Part shown: in pieces, positions 8,144 to 18,743 of the stretch
Position numbering within the stretch: the first letter of the stretch is position 1
Layout of the letters: each line of letters begins with the position of its first letter
Source: Sphingomonas folli
GTDB taxonomy: Bacteria > Pseudomonadota > Alphaproteobacteria > Sphingomonadales > Sphingomonadaceae
Reading direction: 5' to 3'
Assembly (NCBI RefSeq): GCF_019429525.1
Contig: NZ_JAHXZL010000002.1
Coordinates: 310,001 to 374,000, forward strand
DNA: 64,000 bases
The notes under the pieces: generated by a model
Told to the model about the DNA's origin: nothing
Seen by the model: the letters and a program-made list of their open reading frames with translations, nothing else
The model's database searches: none
Made by a program: the position numbers and the translations under genes

Positions 8144-9052
8144 ATGACGCTGGTACGGGCGAACGGGATCGAGATCGACGTGGAAGAGAGCGGGCCGCGC
8201 GACGGGCCGGCGATCCTGCTGATCATGGGCCTGGGTGCGCAGCTGGTGCGCTGGCCGCCGGCGATGGTCGAGGCGCTCGCCGCGCTGGGCTATCGCGTCA
8301 TCCGCTTCGACAACCGCGACGTGGGCCTGTCCACCAAGTTCGACCGAGAGGGCGTGCCGAGCATCGTCTGGACGGTGATGCAGAAGCAGTTCGGCCGCGT
8401 CCCCCCGGTCCCGTACACGCTCACCGACATGGCGGCCGACGCGGTCGGCGTGCTCGACGCGCTGGGCGTGGAACGCGCGCATCTCGTCGGCGCCTCGATG
8501 GGCGGGATGATCGCGCAGCTGGTCGCCGCCGGCTGGCCCGAGCGCGCCGCCTCGCTCACCTCGATCATGTCGACGACGGGTCATCCCGGCTGCTCGCGCC
8601 CGTCGATGCGCGCCACCGCCCTGCTGCTGCGCCACCCGCGCAGCGACGACATCGAGGCCATCGTCGCGCACGGCACCATGGCGGGACGCGCGGTGAGCGG
8701 GCGCTTCCCGATGGAGGACGCGATGATGGCCGAGCGGATCCGCGCCGAGACGCTGCGCAACCGCTGCCCGACCGGCTTCCTCCGGCAGATGGCGGCGATC
8801 GTCGCGGACGGTGACCGCACCGAGCGGCTGCGCGCGATCCAGGCGCCGACGCTGGTGGTCCACGGCAGCGACGATCCCCTGGTGCCGCCCGCCGGCGGGC
8901 GCGAGACGGCACGCGCGATCCCCGGCGCGCGGCTGCTCGAGATCGATGGCATGGGGCACACGCTGCCGCCGGAGCTGATCGAGCCGATCGTCGCCGCGAT
9001 CCACGACCATTTCCGCGCCGGCGCGGCGCCACGGGTGGCGCGCGCGGCCTGA
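8144..9052 (+). CDS. alpha/beta-fold hydrolase
   Basis: 302 aa. The nucleophile elbow VGASMGG lies at about residues 122-128, the oxyanion region LLIMGLGAQLVRW near the N-terminus, the acid in HGSDDPLVP, and the catalytic His in IDGMGHTLPP. FDNRDVGLSTKF is common in the group of small esterases and aclacinomycin-methylesterase-like proteins, but the substrate cannot be read from sequence. It is divergent from marR-ROK and may be under MarR control. Confidence 0.85.
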   Translation: MTLVRANGIEIDVEESGPRDGPAILLIMGLGAQLVRWPPAMVEALAALGYRVIRFDNRDVGLSTKFDREGVPSIVWTVMQKQFGRVPPVPYTLTDMAADAVGVLDALGVERAHLVGASMGGMIAQLVAAGWPERAASLTSIMSTTGHPGCSRPSMRATALLLRHPRSDDIEAIVAHGTMAGRAVSGRFPMEDAMMAERIRAETLRNRCPTGFLRQMAAIVADGDRTERLRAIQAPTLVVHGSDDPLVPPAGGRETARAIPGARLLEIDGMGHTLPPELIEPIVAAIHDHFRAGAAPRVARAA

Positions 9053-9095
9053 CCACGGTTGACGCCGCGCCGCGCCGAGCGGCAAGGGCGGCGCC

Positions 9096-10301
9096 ATGAC
9101 GCTGAACCTCTCGTCGACCGAGGCGCGCCGAATCGCGCTGGCGGCGCAGGGCTTCGGGCGCCGGCTGCCGCTCAACCCCGGCGCGGCGCAGCTGCGCGCG
9201 CTCGCCGAGCGGCTCGGCCTCTTCCAGATCGACAGCGTCAACGTGCTGACCCGCGCGCATTATCTGCCCGCCTTCGCGCGGCTCGGCCATTATGACCGCG
9301 CGCTGCTCGAGCGCGACGCCTGGGGGCCAGCTCGGCACCGGCGACTGTTCGAATATTGGGCGCACGAGGCGTCGCTGCTGCCGCTCGACCTCCACCCGCT
9401 GCTGCGCTGGCGCATGGCGCGCGCCGAGCGCGGCGAGACCGGCTACCGGCGACTGCGCCGCTTCGCCGGGGAGGAGCGGCCGCAGGCGATGGCGGTGCTC
9501 GAGCGCATCGCCGCCGAGGGTCCCCTCACCGCCGCCGACTTCGAGAACGGCGCGAGCCGCAGCGGCTGGTGGGAGTGGAGCGACACCAAGCACGCGCTGG
9601 AATGGCTGTTGTGGTCGGGTCGGATCACCACCGCGACGCGGCGCGGCAGCTTCGCGCGGGTCTACGACCTGCCCGAGCGCGTGCTGCCCGCGGCGCTGCT
9701 GGCGCTGCCGACCCCCGCGCCCGACGCCGCGCAGGCCGGGCTGGTGGAGCGCGCCGCGCGCGCGCTCGGCGTCGCCACCGCGGCGGACCTGCGCGACTAT
9801 TACCGGCTACGCCCGGGCGAGGGAGACCCTGCCATCGCGGCGCTGGCGGAGGCCGGCGTGCTGCTGCCGGTGCGCGTGGAGGGCTGGTCGCAGCGCGCCT
9901 GGCTCCACCGCGACGCCGCGCCGCCGCGCCGGGTGCGCGGCGCGGCGCTGCTGGCGCCGTTCGACCCGCTGGTGTGGGAGCGCGGGCGGACCGAGCGGCT
10001 GTTCGGCTTCCGCTACCGGATCGAGATCTACGTGCCCGCCGAGCGGCGGCAGCACGGCTATTACGTCCTGCCCTTCCTGCTCGACGAGGCGCTGGTGGCG
10101 CGGGTCGATCTCAAGGCAGAGCGCGCGATCGGGGTGCTGGCGGCGCGGCGGGTCACGCTGGAGCCGGGCGCGCCCGCCGACACGATGCCGCGGCTGCTCG
10201 CCGAGCTGGAGCGGATGGCGGCCTGGCTGGGGCTGGAGCGGGTCGTGCTGGGAGAGGTGGTGGACGGGGGCGAGTTGCCGGTCGCATCTTACCCCACCTA
10301 G
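9096..10301 (+). CDS. YcaQ/AlkX-family DNA glycosylase (winged-helix protein)
   Basis: 401 aa. Contains LGLFQIDSVNVLTRAHYLPAF near residue 45. The QxD tripeptide (QID here) is the catalytic motif of the YcaQ/AlkZ-related family, which unhooks interstrand crosslinks and bulky alkyl lesions. Also present are FEYWAHEASLLP and a C-terminal FGFRYRIEIYVPAERRQHGYYVLPFL, both conserved in the family (old DUF1006). Length is normal. It stands alone between the alpha/beta hydrolase and glmS; no antibiotic-resistance genes are near, so a general repair role is likelier than self-protection. Confidence 0.87.
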   Translation: MTLNLSSTEARRIALAAQGFGRRLPLNPGAAQLRALAERLGLFQIDSVNVLTRAHYLPAFARLGHYDRALLERDAWGPARHRRLFEYWAHEASLLPLDLHPLLRWRMARAERGETGYRRLRRFAGEERPQAMAVLERIAAEGPLTAADFENGASRSGWWEWSDTKHALEWLLWSGRITTATRRGSFARVYDLPERVLPAALLALPTPAPDAAQAGLVERAARALGVATAADLRDYYRLRPGEGDPAIAALAEAGVLLPVRVEGWSQRAWLHRDAAPPRRVRGAALLAPFDPLVWERGRTERLFGFRYRIEIYVPAERRQHGYYVLPFLLDEALVARVDLKAERAIGVLAARRVTLEPGAPADTMPRLLAELERMAAWLGLERVVLGEVVDGGELPVASYPT

Positions 10302-10333
10302 CGTCATCCTGAGCTTGTCTCAGGATCCACCGT
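10302..10333. repeat. palindromic repeat, type 1 (CCTGAG)
   Basis: ATCCTGAG and CTCAGGAT form an 8-bp stem around CTTGT, followed by a CCACCGT tail. The same unit recurs at 29378 and, with changes, at 58137. It lies between the convergent ycaQ-like and glmS genes. A decayed partner (CTCAGGACAACGCC) is visible near 10386. Confidence 0.8.
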
Positions 10334-10624
10334 CCCGCGAGCGCATCAGCACCTCAGGGTGCGGCGCCGTGGGTGCCGAGACCGCCTCAGGACAACGCCG
10401 GTGGGTGGACTAGTGGCTGATCCATCTGGGGATGCTCTTGCAGACGCAGAGCCCAGAGCGTCACGCCCGCGGCCCTAAGCTCCGGCGTTCGCAGGAGCAC
10501 GGATCAATGGAAGTGGATCAGACTTTAGGATGTCGCGCCGAACGCCCGCGTGCTCGTGCGCACGGGAAAGTCCAGGATCACGGCCGACCTCGCCCGGACG
10601 ACGGCGTCCGCTGGAGCACCCGCC
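10334..10624. other. non-coding stretch 3' of glmS
   Basis: About 290 bp without a credible gene between the convergent ycaQ-like gene and glmS. Apart from the degraded second half of the type 1 repeat I see no promoter, RNA gene or attachment-site signal. Confidence 0.5.
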
Positions 10625-12448
<1,824 letters not shown>

Positions 12449-12449
12449 G

Positions 12450-13823
12450 CTATTGGCCGCCCTTCTTCGCCTTCATCGACGCGCGGAAGCGCGCCGCCCA
12501 ACCCGCGCGCTCTTCCTGCCGACCTCGCGCCAAGGCAAGTGAATCCTCCGTAACATCCCGGACAATAACGGATCCTGCGGCGACGATGGCACCGTCGCCG
12601 ATCGTCACCGGCGCCACTAGCGCCGAGTTGGAGCCGACGAACGCGCCCGCGCCGATCACCGTCCGGTTCTTGAGATAGCCGTTGTAGTTGCAGGTGATCG
12701 TGCCGGCGCCGATATTGGCCTTGGCCCCTACCTCGGCGTCACCGATGTAGCTGAGGTGGTTGGCCTTGGCGCCCGCGTGCAGCACCGCGTTCTTCACCTC
12801 GACGAAATTGCCGACCTTGGCGCCCGCCTCCAGCACCGCGCCCGGGCGTAGCCGCGCGTAGGGGCCGACCTCGACCCCGCCCGCCACGGTCGCGCCCTCG
12901 ATGTGGCTGAAGGCGTGGATCGTCGCGCCGTCCGCCACCGTGACGCCGGGGCCGAAGACGACGTTCTGCGCGATCGTCACGTCGCGGCCGACCACGGTAT
13001 CGTGCGCGAACCACACCGTCTCAGGCGCCAGCAACGTCGCGCCCTCCGCCATGGCGCGCGCGCGGCGCGCCCGCTGCCACGTCGCCTCGACCGCGGCGAG
13101 CTCGGCGCGGCTGTTGACGCCGGCGACCTCGTCCGCCGCGGCCTCGATCACCGCGGCGCGGCCCGACAGCTCCACGACGTCGGTGAGGTAATATTCGCCC
13201 GCAGCGTTGGCGTTGCCGAGCCGCGCGAGCAGCCCGAACAGCCGCTCGCCGCGCACCGCCATCAGCCCGGTGTTGCACAGGTCGACCGCACGCTCGGCGG
13301 CGCTGGCGTCCTTATACTCGACGATCTTCTCGAGCCGGTCGCCGCCGGGCGCGACGATCAGCCGGCCATAGGCGCCCGGGTCGGCGGGGCGGAAGCCGAG
13401 CACCACCACCTCGGGTGTGTCGGCGGCGTGGAGCCGGTCGAGCATCGCGCGCATCGTCGCCGCGTCCACCAGCGGCACGTCGCCGTAGAGGATCAGCACG
13501 TCGCCGTCGAAGCCCGCCAGCGCGGCCTCGGCCTGCCGCACCGCGTGACCCGTGCCGAGCTGCTCCGCCTGGTGCGCGGTGGCGGCGCCGAGCGGCACCA
13601 CCGCCGCCTCGACCTGCTCGCGCCCGGCGCCGACCACCACCACGGTGCGCTCGGGCGCGAGCGTCGCGGCACTGGCGAGCAGGTGGAGCAGCATCGGCCG
13701 TCCCGCGATGGGATGCAGCACCTTGTGCAGATCGGACTTCATCCGCGTGCCCTTGCCCGCGGCGAGGACGACGATGGCGACGGGGGCGGCGGGGGCGGCG
13801 GCGACGGGCGGCTGGCTCGACAT
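12450..13823 (-). CDS. glmU: bifunctional GlcNAc-1-P uridylyltransferase / GlcN-1-P acetyltransferase
   Basis: 457 aa from the ATG at 13823; a longer in-frame extension would run through the start of gph. The N-terminal pyrophosphorylase domain has LAAGKGTRMKSDLHKVLHPIAGRPML and LYGDVPLVD. The C-terminal left-handed beta-helix has hexapeptide repeats, NFVEVKN, HLSYIGDAEVG and the CoA-binding IGAGTITCNYNGYLK. It makes UDP-GlcNAc for peptidoglycan and lipopolysaccharide, directly after GlmS in the pathway and in the operon. It is divergent from gph with 61 bp between starts. Confidence 0.98.
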   Translation of the reverse strand: MSSQPPVAAAPAAPVAIVVLAAGKGTRMKSDLHKVLHPIAGRPMLLHLLASAATLAPERTVVVVGAGREQVEAAVVPLGAATAHQAEQLGTGHAVRQAEAALAGFDGDVLILYGDVPLVDAATMRAMLDRLHAADTPEVVVLGFRPADPGAYGRLIVAPGGDRLEKIVEYKDASAAERAVDLCNTGLMAVRGERLFGLLARLGNANAAGEYYLTDVVELSGRAAVIEAAADEVAGVNSRAELAAVEATWQRARRARAMAEGATLLAPETVWFAHDTVVGRDVTIAQNVVFGPGVTVADGATIHAFSHIEGATVAGGVEVGPYARLRPGAVLEAGAKVGNFVEVKNAVLHAGAKANHLSYIGDAEVGAKANIGAGTITCNYNGYLKNRTVIGAGAFVGSNSALVAPVTIGDGAIVAAGSVIVRDVTEDSLALARGRQEERAGWAARFRASMKAKKGGQ

Positions 13824-13884
13824 GGGGGTGCCCTGCCACCCTTTGCTTGCCAATTCCAGTGCGAGGCGGCAACGCGACGCGCGC

Positions 13885-14553
13885 ATGACCTCCTTCCCCT
13901 TCCCGATCGTCGGCTTCGACCTCGACGGCACGCTGCTCGACACCTCGGGCGATCTCACCGACGCGGTGAACCACGCGCTGGCCTCGGTGGGTCGGCCGAC
14001 GCTGACCGTCGCGCAGGTCAAGCCGATGATCGGGGGCGGCGCTCGCCACATGCTCGCGCAGGGCATGGCGGCGACCGGCGGCTGCTCGGAGGAGGAGCTG
14101 GCGGTGCTGCACCGCCGGCTGCTCGACCATTATGAGGCACATCTCACCGTCCACACCCGACCCTACCCGCACGTGATCGGGGCGCTCGACGCGCTCGAGA
14201 CGCGGGGCGTGCGGGTGGCGGTGGTGACCAACAAGCTCGAGCATCTCGCACGCCGGGTGCTCGACCAGCTCGGCCTGATCGATCGCTTCGTGACGATCAT
14301 CGGCGGCGACACGATGGGGCCGGGCAACGGCAAGCCCTCGCGCCTGCCGATCGACGCGATGGTCGAGCGCTGCGGCGGCGGCCGCGCGGCCTTCGTCGGC
14401 GACTCGATCTACGACGTCCAGGCCGCGCACGCCGCGGGGCTGCCGGCGGTGGCGTGCAGCTTCGGCTTCCTGATGCAGCCGGTCGAGGAGCTCGGCGCGG
14501 ACGCGATCATCCACGGCTTCGACGACCTCATCCCCACCCTGGAGCGGCTATGA
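13885..14553 (+). CDS. gph: phosphoglycolate phosphatase (HAD superfamily)
   Basis: 222 aa from the ATG at 13885. HAD motif I GFDLDGTLLDT (residues 9-19), motif II VVTNK, motif III lysine in NGKPSRLP, and motif IV FVGDSIYDVQAA. The cap domain contains MIGGGARHML, as in Gph. It removes 2-phosphoglycolate formed during repair of 3'-phosphoglycolate DNA ends and oxygenase side reactions. The stop overlaps the start of the VanZ-like gene (ATGA), so the two are coupled. The adjacent divergent glmU-glmS arrangement is common in Sphingomonadales. Confidence 0.92.
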   Translation: MTSFPFPIVGFDLDGTLLDTSGDLTDAVNHALASVGRPTLTVAQVKPMIGGGARHMLAQGMAATGGCSEEELAVLHRRLLDHYEAHLTVHTRPYPHVIGALDALETRGVRVAVVTNKLEHLARRVLDQLGLIDRFVTIIGGDTMGPGNGKPSRLPIDAMVERCGGGRAAFVGDSIYDVQAAHAAGLPAVACSFGFLMQPVEELGADAIIHGFDDLIPTLERL

Positions 14554-14957
14554 CCGAGACCACGCTGGCGCAGGTGCGCCCGCTGTTCCTGTGCGCACTG
14601 ATCGTGGCGACGGTCGGGGCGGTGACGCTGGCGCTGATGCCGCACCCGCCGCACGTCGCCGACGTGAGCGACAAGTGGCAGCACATGTTCGCCTTCGGCA
14701 CGCTGACGATCCTGTCGGTGCTGGCCTTCCCGGCGACCTCGCTGCTGCGGATCGGCGAGCGGATGTCGTTCCTCGGCGCGCTCATCGAGGTCTTCCAGTC
14801 GATCCCCTCGCTCCATCGCGACTGCGACGTGATGGACTGGCTCGCCGACACGCTGATCATCGTCGCGGTGCTGGCCGTGATCGTCGTGGCGCGCCGCGTG
14901 TCCGCGCGCGCGCCCGCTGCCCAGCCGCGACGATCTGCGCTACACCGGCGCGCGTGA
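14550..14957 (+). CDS. VanZ-like membrane protein
   Basis: 135 aa. A first membrane segment (PLFLCALIVATVGAVTLALM), then DKWQHMFAFGTLTIL, the D-K-x-x-H pattern of VanZ-like proteins, followed by further hydrophobic stretches and DVMDWLADTLIIVAVLAVIVV. Overlaps gph (ATGA) upstream and phoR (GTGA) downstream, so it is translated within the gph-phoR transcript. Function unknown; the relation to VanZ of teicoplanin resistance is distant and does not indicate resistance. Confidence 0.8.
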   Translation: MTETTLAQVRPLFLCALIVATVGAVTLALMPHPPHVADVSDKWQHMFAFGTLTILSVLAFPATSLLRIGERMSFLGALIEVFQSIPSLHRDCDVMDWLADTLIIVAVLAVIVVARRVSARAPAAQPRRSALHRRA

Positions 14958-16153
14958 TCGACGAGATCCCGCTCCGCACCTGGCTCGCGGCCACGATCGC
15001 GGCCGCGACCGCCGCGGTCGTGCTCGTGCTCTCGGGCGACTATCAGACCGCGCTCGCCGCGCTGGCGGGCGGCGCCGCGCTGGTGGTGATCATCGCCACC
15101 ATCCCCGACGAGCTGCCCGCCGACGCCGTGCCCGAGCCGGCCCGCGCCGAGGTGCCCTACGAGGCCGCGTTGGAGGCGATCGCCGAGCCCGTGCTGGTGC
15201 TGCGCGCCGGTCGCGTGGTGGTCGCCAACGCCGCGGCGCGCGCGCTGCTCGGCCAGCATATCCTGGGCGAGGACGCGCGAGTCGCGATCCGCCATCCCGG
15301 CGCGGCCGAACATCTCGCCGAGGGCGCCGAGCATCCCGTCGACCTGGTCGGCATCGGCACGCTCGACCAGCGCTGGCAGATGCGCACCGCCGCGCTGGGG
15401 CCCGAGCTGCGGCTGGTCCATCTCGTCGACCAGACCGGGCAGTATGCCGCCGAGCGGATGCGCGTCGACTTCGTCGCCAACGCGAGCCACGAGCTGCGCA
15501 CACCGTTGGCCTCCATCCTCGGCTATGTCGAGACGCTCGCCGACGCCGCCGGGGAGGACCCGGGGCTGCGGCAGCGCTTCCTCGGCATCGTGTTCGACGA
15601 GGCGCGACGGATGGAGCGACTGGTCGAGGACCTGATGAGCCTGTCGCGGATCGAGGCGGAGAAGTTCCGCCTGCCGCGCGCCGAGGTCGACCTCGCCGAG
15701 CTCGTGCAGGACGCGTGCGACACACTCTACACCACCCATGGCAACCGCGGCGACGATATCCGGCTGGAGCTGGCCGACGACGTGCCGCGCGTAATCGGTG
15801 ATCAGGCGCAACTATCGCAGCTGGTCCACAATCTCGTCGGCAACGCGATGAAATACGGTCGTGCCGGCACGCCGGTGGCGGTGGCGCTCAGCGGCATCGA
15901 CCGCAACGTCTGCCTCGTCGTCGCGGACCAGGGCGAAGGGATCGCGCCCGAGCATCTGCCGCGCCTGACCGAGCGCTTCTACCGCGTCGACCCCGGCCGC
16001 AGCCGCTCGCTCGGCGGCACGGGTCTGGGGCTCGCGATCGTCAAGCATATCGTCGAGCGGCACCGCGGGCGGCTCGACATCACCAGCCAGGTCGGCGCCG
16101 GCACGCGCGTGGCGGTGACGCTGCCCGCCGCCGCGTCCGTGCCACTGGCCTGA
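14954..16153 (+). CDS. phoR: phosphate regulon sensor histidine kinase PhoR
   Basis: 399 aa from a GTG that overlaps the VanZ-like stop. Two short membrane segments (about residues 9-26 and 33-49) are separated by a tiny loop, as in PhoR, so no periplasmic sensor is present. A PAS-like domain follows (about 70-160), then the H box VANASHELRTPLAS with phospho-acceptor His179, N box NLVGNAMKYG, G1 VADQGEGI, F box TERFYRVD, and G2 GGTGLGLAIVKHI. It signals phosphate limitation from the Pst-PhoU complex to PhoB. Both partners are encoded just downstream. The Pho box lies immediately after this gene, so phoR may be expressed separately from the pst operon. Confidence 0.94.
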   Translation: MIDEIPLRTWLAATIAAATAAVVLVLSGDYQTALAALAGGAALVVIIATIPDELPADAVPEPARAEVPYEAALEAIAEPVLVLRAGRVVVANAAARALLGQHILGEDARVAIRHPGAAEHLAEGAEHPVDLVGIGTLDQRWQMRTAALGPELRLVHLVDQTGQYAAERMRVDFVANASHELRTPLASILGYVETLADAAGEDPGLRQRFLGIVFDEARRMERLVEDLMSLSRIEAEKFRLPRAEVDLAELVQDACDTLYTTHGNRGDDIRLELADDVPRVIGDQAQLSQLVHNLVGNAMKYGRAGTPVAVALSGIDRNVCLVVADQGEGIAPEHLPRLTERFYRVDPGRSRSLGGTGLGLAIVKHIVERHRGRLDITSQVGAGTRVAVTLPAAASVPLA

Positions 16154-16196
16154 GGTCGGCACCGGCGCCGCTGGTCCTAGGTCGCGCCGGCCGCGG

Positions 16197-16225
16197 CTGT
16201 CATGAAGACGTAACTCACGTGTCAC
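16197..16225 (+). promoter_or_regulatory. tandem Pho box upstream of pstS
   Basis: Three heptamers at exact 11-bp spacing: CTGTCAT (16197), ACGTAAC (16208) and GTGTCAC (16219), each separated by 4 bp. This matches the PhoB direct-repeat architecture (CTGTCAT-N4-CTGTCAC); the middle copy is the weakest. It lies 51-79 bp before the pstS start. It also argues against the upstream GTG at 16219 as the pstS start, since that codon lies inside the box. Confidence 0.85.
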
Positions 16226-16275
16226 ATTGGCGGCGCCATCGGGGCCGCCGTGTCGGCCGCCCGCTCGGGGGAATG

Positions 16276-17367
16276 ATGTCGCGCCTCGTCCACGCGCTCG
16301 CGGCCAGGATGCCGGCGACGCTGCCGCACGCCGTGCTGGCGGCGACGGCGCTCGGCGCGCTGGGCGGGTGCGTCGACCAGGCCGCGGGCGGCGGCGCGGG
16401 CTCGCGCGACCAGATCCGCATCGTCGGCTCCTCCACCGTCTATCCCTTCACCACGCTGGTCGCCGAGCAGTTCCTCGCCAACACGCCCGGCGCCAAGCCG
16501 CCGGTGATCGAGTCGACCGGCACGGGCGCGGGGATGAAGCTCTTCTGCGCCGGCATCGGCGCGGCGCACCCCGACATCGAGGACGCGTCGCGGCGAATGC
16601 ACCGCTCCGAATATGAGGCGTGCGCGCGCCACGGGGTCGACGGCGTACTCGAGGTGCAGGTCGGCATCGACGGGATCGCGCTGGCCGAGTCGCTGCGCGG
16701 CCCCGGCATGGCGCTGACCGCGACCGACCTCTATCGCGCGCTCGCCGCCGCGCCCGGCGGGCGCCGCAACAGCGCGCGGCTGTGGCGCGACGTCGACCCG
16801 GCGCTGCCCGCGATCCCGATCCAGGTCTACGGGCCGCCGGCGACGAGCGGGACGCGCGACTCCTTCGTCGAGCTGATCATGGCGCCGGGCTGCGAGGCGG
16901 TCGAACCCGACACGCGCGCGCTGCGCGAGCGCGCGCCCGAGCTGTTCGCCGCGCGTTGCCACCGGCTGCGCGACGACGGCGCCTATATCGACGCGGGCGA
17001 GAACGACAATCTGATCGTCCAGAAGCTGCGCGCCAACCCCGACGCGATCGGCATCTTCGGCTACGCCTATCTCGAGGAGAATGCGGGGGCGGTGCGCGGC
17101 GTGACGCTCGGCGGGGTCGCGCCCAGCTACGCGACCATCGCCGACGGCAGCTATCCCGGCGCCCGGCCGCTCTACCTCTACGTGAAGAAGGCACACCTGC
17201 GCGCCATCCCCGGGCTGCGCGCCTTCCTGCACCAATATGCCGCTTTGTGGGACCGGCAGGGACCGCTGGTGCGCCGCGGGCTGATCGCCTCGCCGGAGCC
17301 GGTGCAGCGCCGCGCGGCCGCGGTGATCGCGAACGAGGTCGCGCTCGACCCGGCGGCGCTGCACTGA
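16276..17367 (+). CDS. pstS: phosphate ABC transporter substrate-binding protein PstS
   Basis: 363 aa from the second of two adjacent ATGs, just after a GGGGGA Shine-Dalgarno. The N-terminal signal ends in a lipobox-like LGGC (about residue 32), so it is probably a lipoprotein. The phosphate-binding signatures are IVGSSTVYPFT near the N-terminus, ESTGTGAGMKLFC, and YGPPATSGTRDSF. YIDAGENDNLIVQKL and GIFGYAYLEEN are typical of the alphaproteobacterial branch. First gene of pstSCAB-phoUB under the Pho box; the stop shares a base with the pstC start (TGATG). Confidence 0.95.
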   Translation: MSRLVHALAARMPATLPHAVLAATALGALGGCVDQAAGGGAGSRDQIRIVGSSTVYPFTTLVAEQFLANTPGAKPPVIESTGTGAGMKLFCAGIGAAHPDIEDASRRMHRSEYEACARHGVDGVLEVQVGIDGIALAESLRGPGMALTATDLYRALAAAPGGRRNSARLWRDVDPALPAIPIQVYGPPATSGTRDSFVELIMAPGCEAVEPDTRALRERAPELFAARCHRLRDDGAYIDAGENDNLIVQKLRANPDAIGIFGYAYLEENAGAVRGVTLGGVAPSYATIADGSYPGARPLYLYVKKAHLRAIPGLRAFLHQYAALWDRQGPLVRRGLIASPEPVQRRAAAVIANEVALDPAALH

Positions 17368-18743
17368 TGTCGCCGCTCGCGCTCGCCTTCGTCATCTGCG
17401 CGCTGGCGCTGATCGGCTGGGTGACCGCGCGCGCGCGTGCCGCGCGTTTCCGCCGCGCCACCGCGCGCCGCTTCAGCTCGCTGCCGCAGCACCACGGCTG
17501 GTTCGTCGCGATGGGCACGCTGCTGCCCGCGCTGCTGTTCCTCGTGATATGGCACCTCACCTCGCCGGCGCTGGTCACCGAGGCGGTGCTCGCGACCCCC
17601 GGCGCCGCGACGCTGCCCCCGCCCGGGCTCGACCGCGCCGCGATCCTGGCCGAGGCACGCAATCTCGCGGCGGGGCGCGGCTACGGCGCCTTCCACCCGC
17701 TGTCCGAGCGGCTCGCCCCGGCCTATGCCGCGGCGCAGGCGCGCTACGATTGGATCGCCACCTCGGCCGCGCTGCTGCTCGCCTTCGCCGGCGGGGCGCT
17801 GTCGTTCCTGCGGGTCCGCCCCGGCTTCTCGGCGCGCACGCACGTCGAGCGAGTCATCATGGGCGCGCTGCTCGGCGCGTCGCTGATCGCGATCGTCACC
17901 ACCATCGGCATCGTCGTCTCGCTGCTGCTCGAGAGCGCGCGCTTCTTCCGCGTCGTGCCGATCACCGACTTCCTGCTCGGCACGCATTGGAGCCCGCAGG
18001 TGATCGACCCGCGCGACCCCGGCGCGACGCTCGGCGCGGTGCCGCTGTTCTGGGGCACCTTCTTCGTCGGCGCGATCATCGCGATGGCGGTGGCGATCCC
18101 GTTCGGGCTGATGAGCGCGATCTACCTGACGCAATATGCCCGGCCGGCGACGCGCCGCTGGGTGAAACCGCTGCTCGAGATCCTCGCCGGGGTGCCCACC
18201 GTGGTCTACGGCTATTTCGCCGCGCTGACGGTGGCGCCGGCGGTGCGCGACCTGGGCGTCGCGCTGGGGGTGAGCTGGGCCTCGTCGGAGAGCGCACTCG
18301 CCGCGGGCGCGGTGATGGGGGTTATGATCATCCCCTTCGTCTCCTCGATGGCGGACGATTCGCTCAGTGCCGTGCCCGCGTCGATGCGCGACGGCAGCCT
18401 GGCGATGGGTGCGACCAGCTCGGAGACGATCAGGAAGGTATTGGTTCCCGCCGCGCTGCCCGGCGTGGTCGGCGGCGTGCTGCTGGCGGTGAGCCGCGCG
18501 ATCGGCGAGACGATGATCGTGGTGATGGCCGCCTCCGGCGTGGCGACGCTGACGCTGAACCCCTTCGCCAGCACCACCACCGTGACCAAGCAGATCGTCG
18601 ACCTGCTCACCGGCGAGGCGGCGTTCGATTCCGCCAAGACGCTCGCCGCCTTCGCGCTGGGGTTGACGCTGTTCGTCATCACCCTGCTGCTCAACGTCGT
18701 CGCGCTGATCGTGGTGCGGCGCTATCGCGAGGCCTATGAGTGA
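17367..18743 (+). CDS. pstC: phosphate ABC transporter permease PstC
   Basis: 458 aa, well over 100 residues longer than the E. coli protein. The extra part is N-terminal: one membrane segment at 1-20, a second at about 48-66, then a soluble loop (about 67-125) and a further membrane segment before the conserved core. The core has FWGTFFVGAIIAMAVAIPFGLMSAIYL, GVPTVVYGYFA and the EAA-like loop GATSSETIRKVLVPAALPGVVGGV. The enlarged N-terminus is shared with pstA here and is common in alphaproteobacteria. Overlaps pstS and pstA by 1 and 4 bp. Confidence 0.94.
   Translation: MSPLALAFVICALALIGWVTARARAARFRRATARRFSSLPQHHGWFVAMGTLLPALLFLVIWHLTSPALVTEAVLATPGAATLPPPGLDRAAILAEARNLAAGRGYGAFHPLSERLAPAYAAAQARYDWIATSAALLLAFAGGALSFLRVRPGFSARTHVERVIMGALLGASLIAIVTTIGIVVSLLLESARFFRVVPITDFLLGTHWSPQVIDPRDPGATLGAVPLFWGTFFVGAIIAMAVAIPFGLMSAIYLTQYARPATRRWVKPLLEILAGVPTVVYGYFAALTVAPAVRDLGVALGVSWASSESALAAGAVMGVMIIPFVSSMADDSLSAVPASMRDGSLAMGATSSETIRKVLVPAALPGVVGGVLLAVSRAIGETMIVVMAASGVATLTLNPFASTTTVTKQIVDLLTGEAAFDSAKTLAAFALGLTLFVITLLLNVVALIVVRRYREAYE

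Noticed and set aside
16219..16275. GTG at 16219 as pstS start
   Set aside because: The codon lies within the third heptamer of the Pho box, and the residues it adds are basic and unlike a signal peptide.
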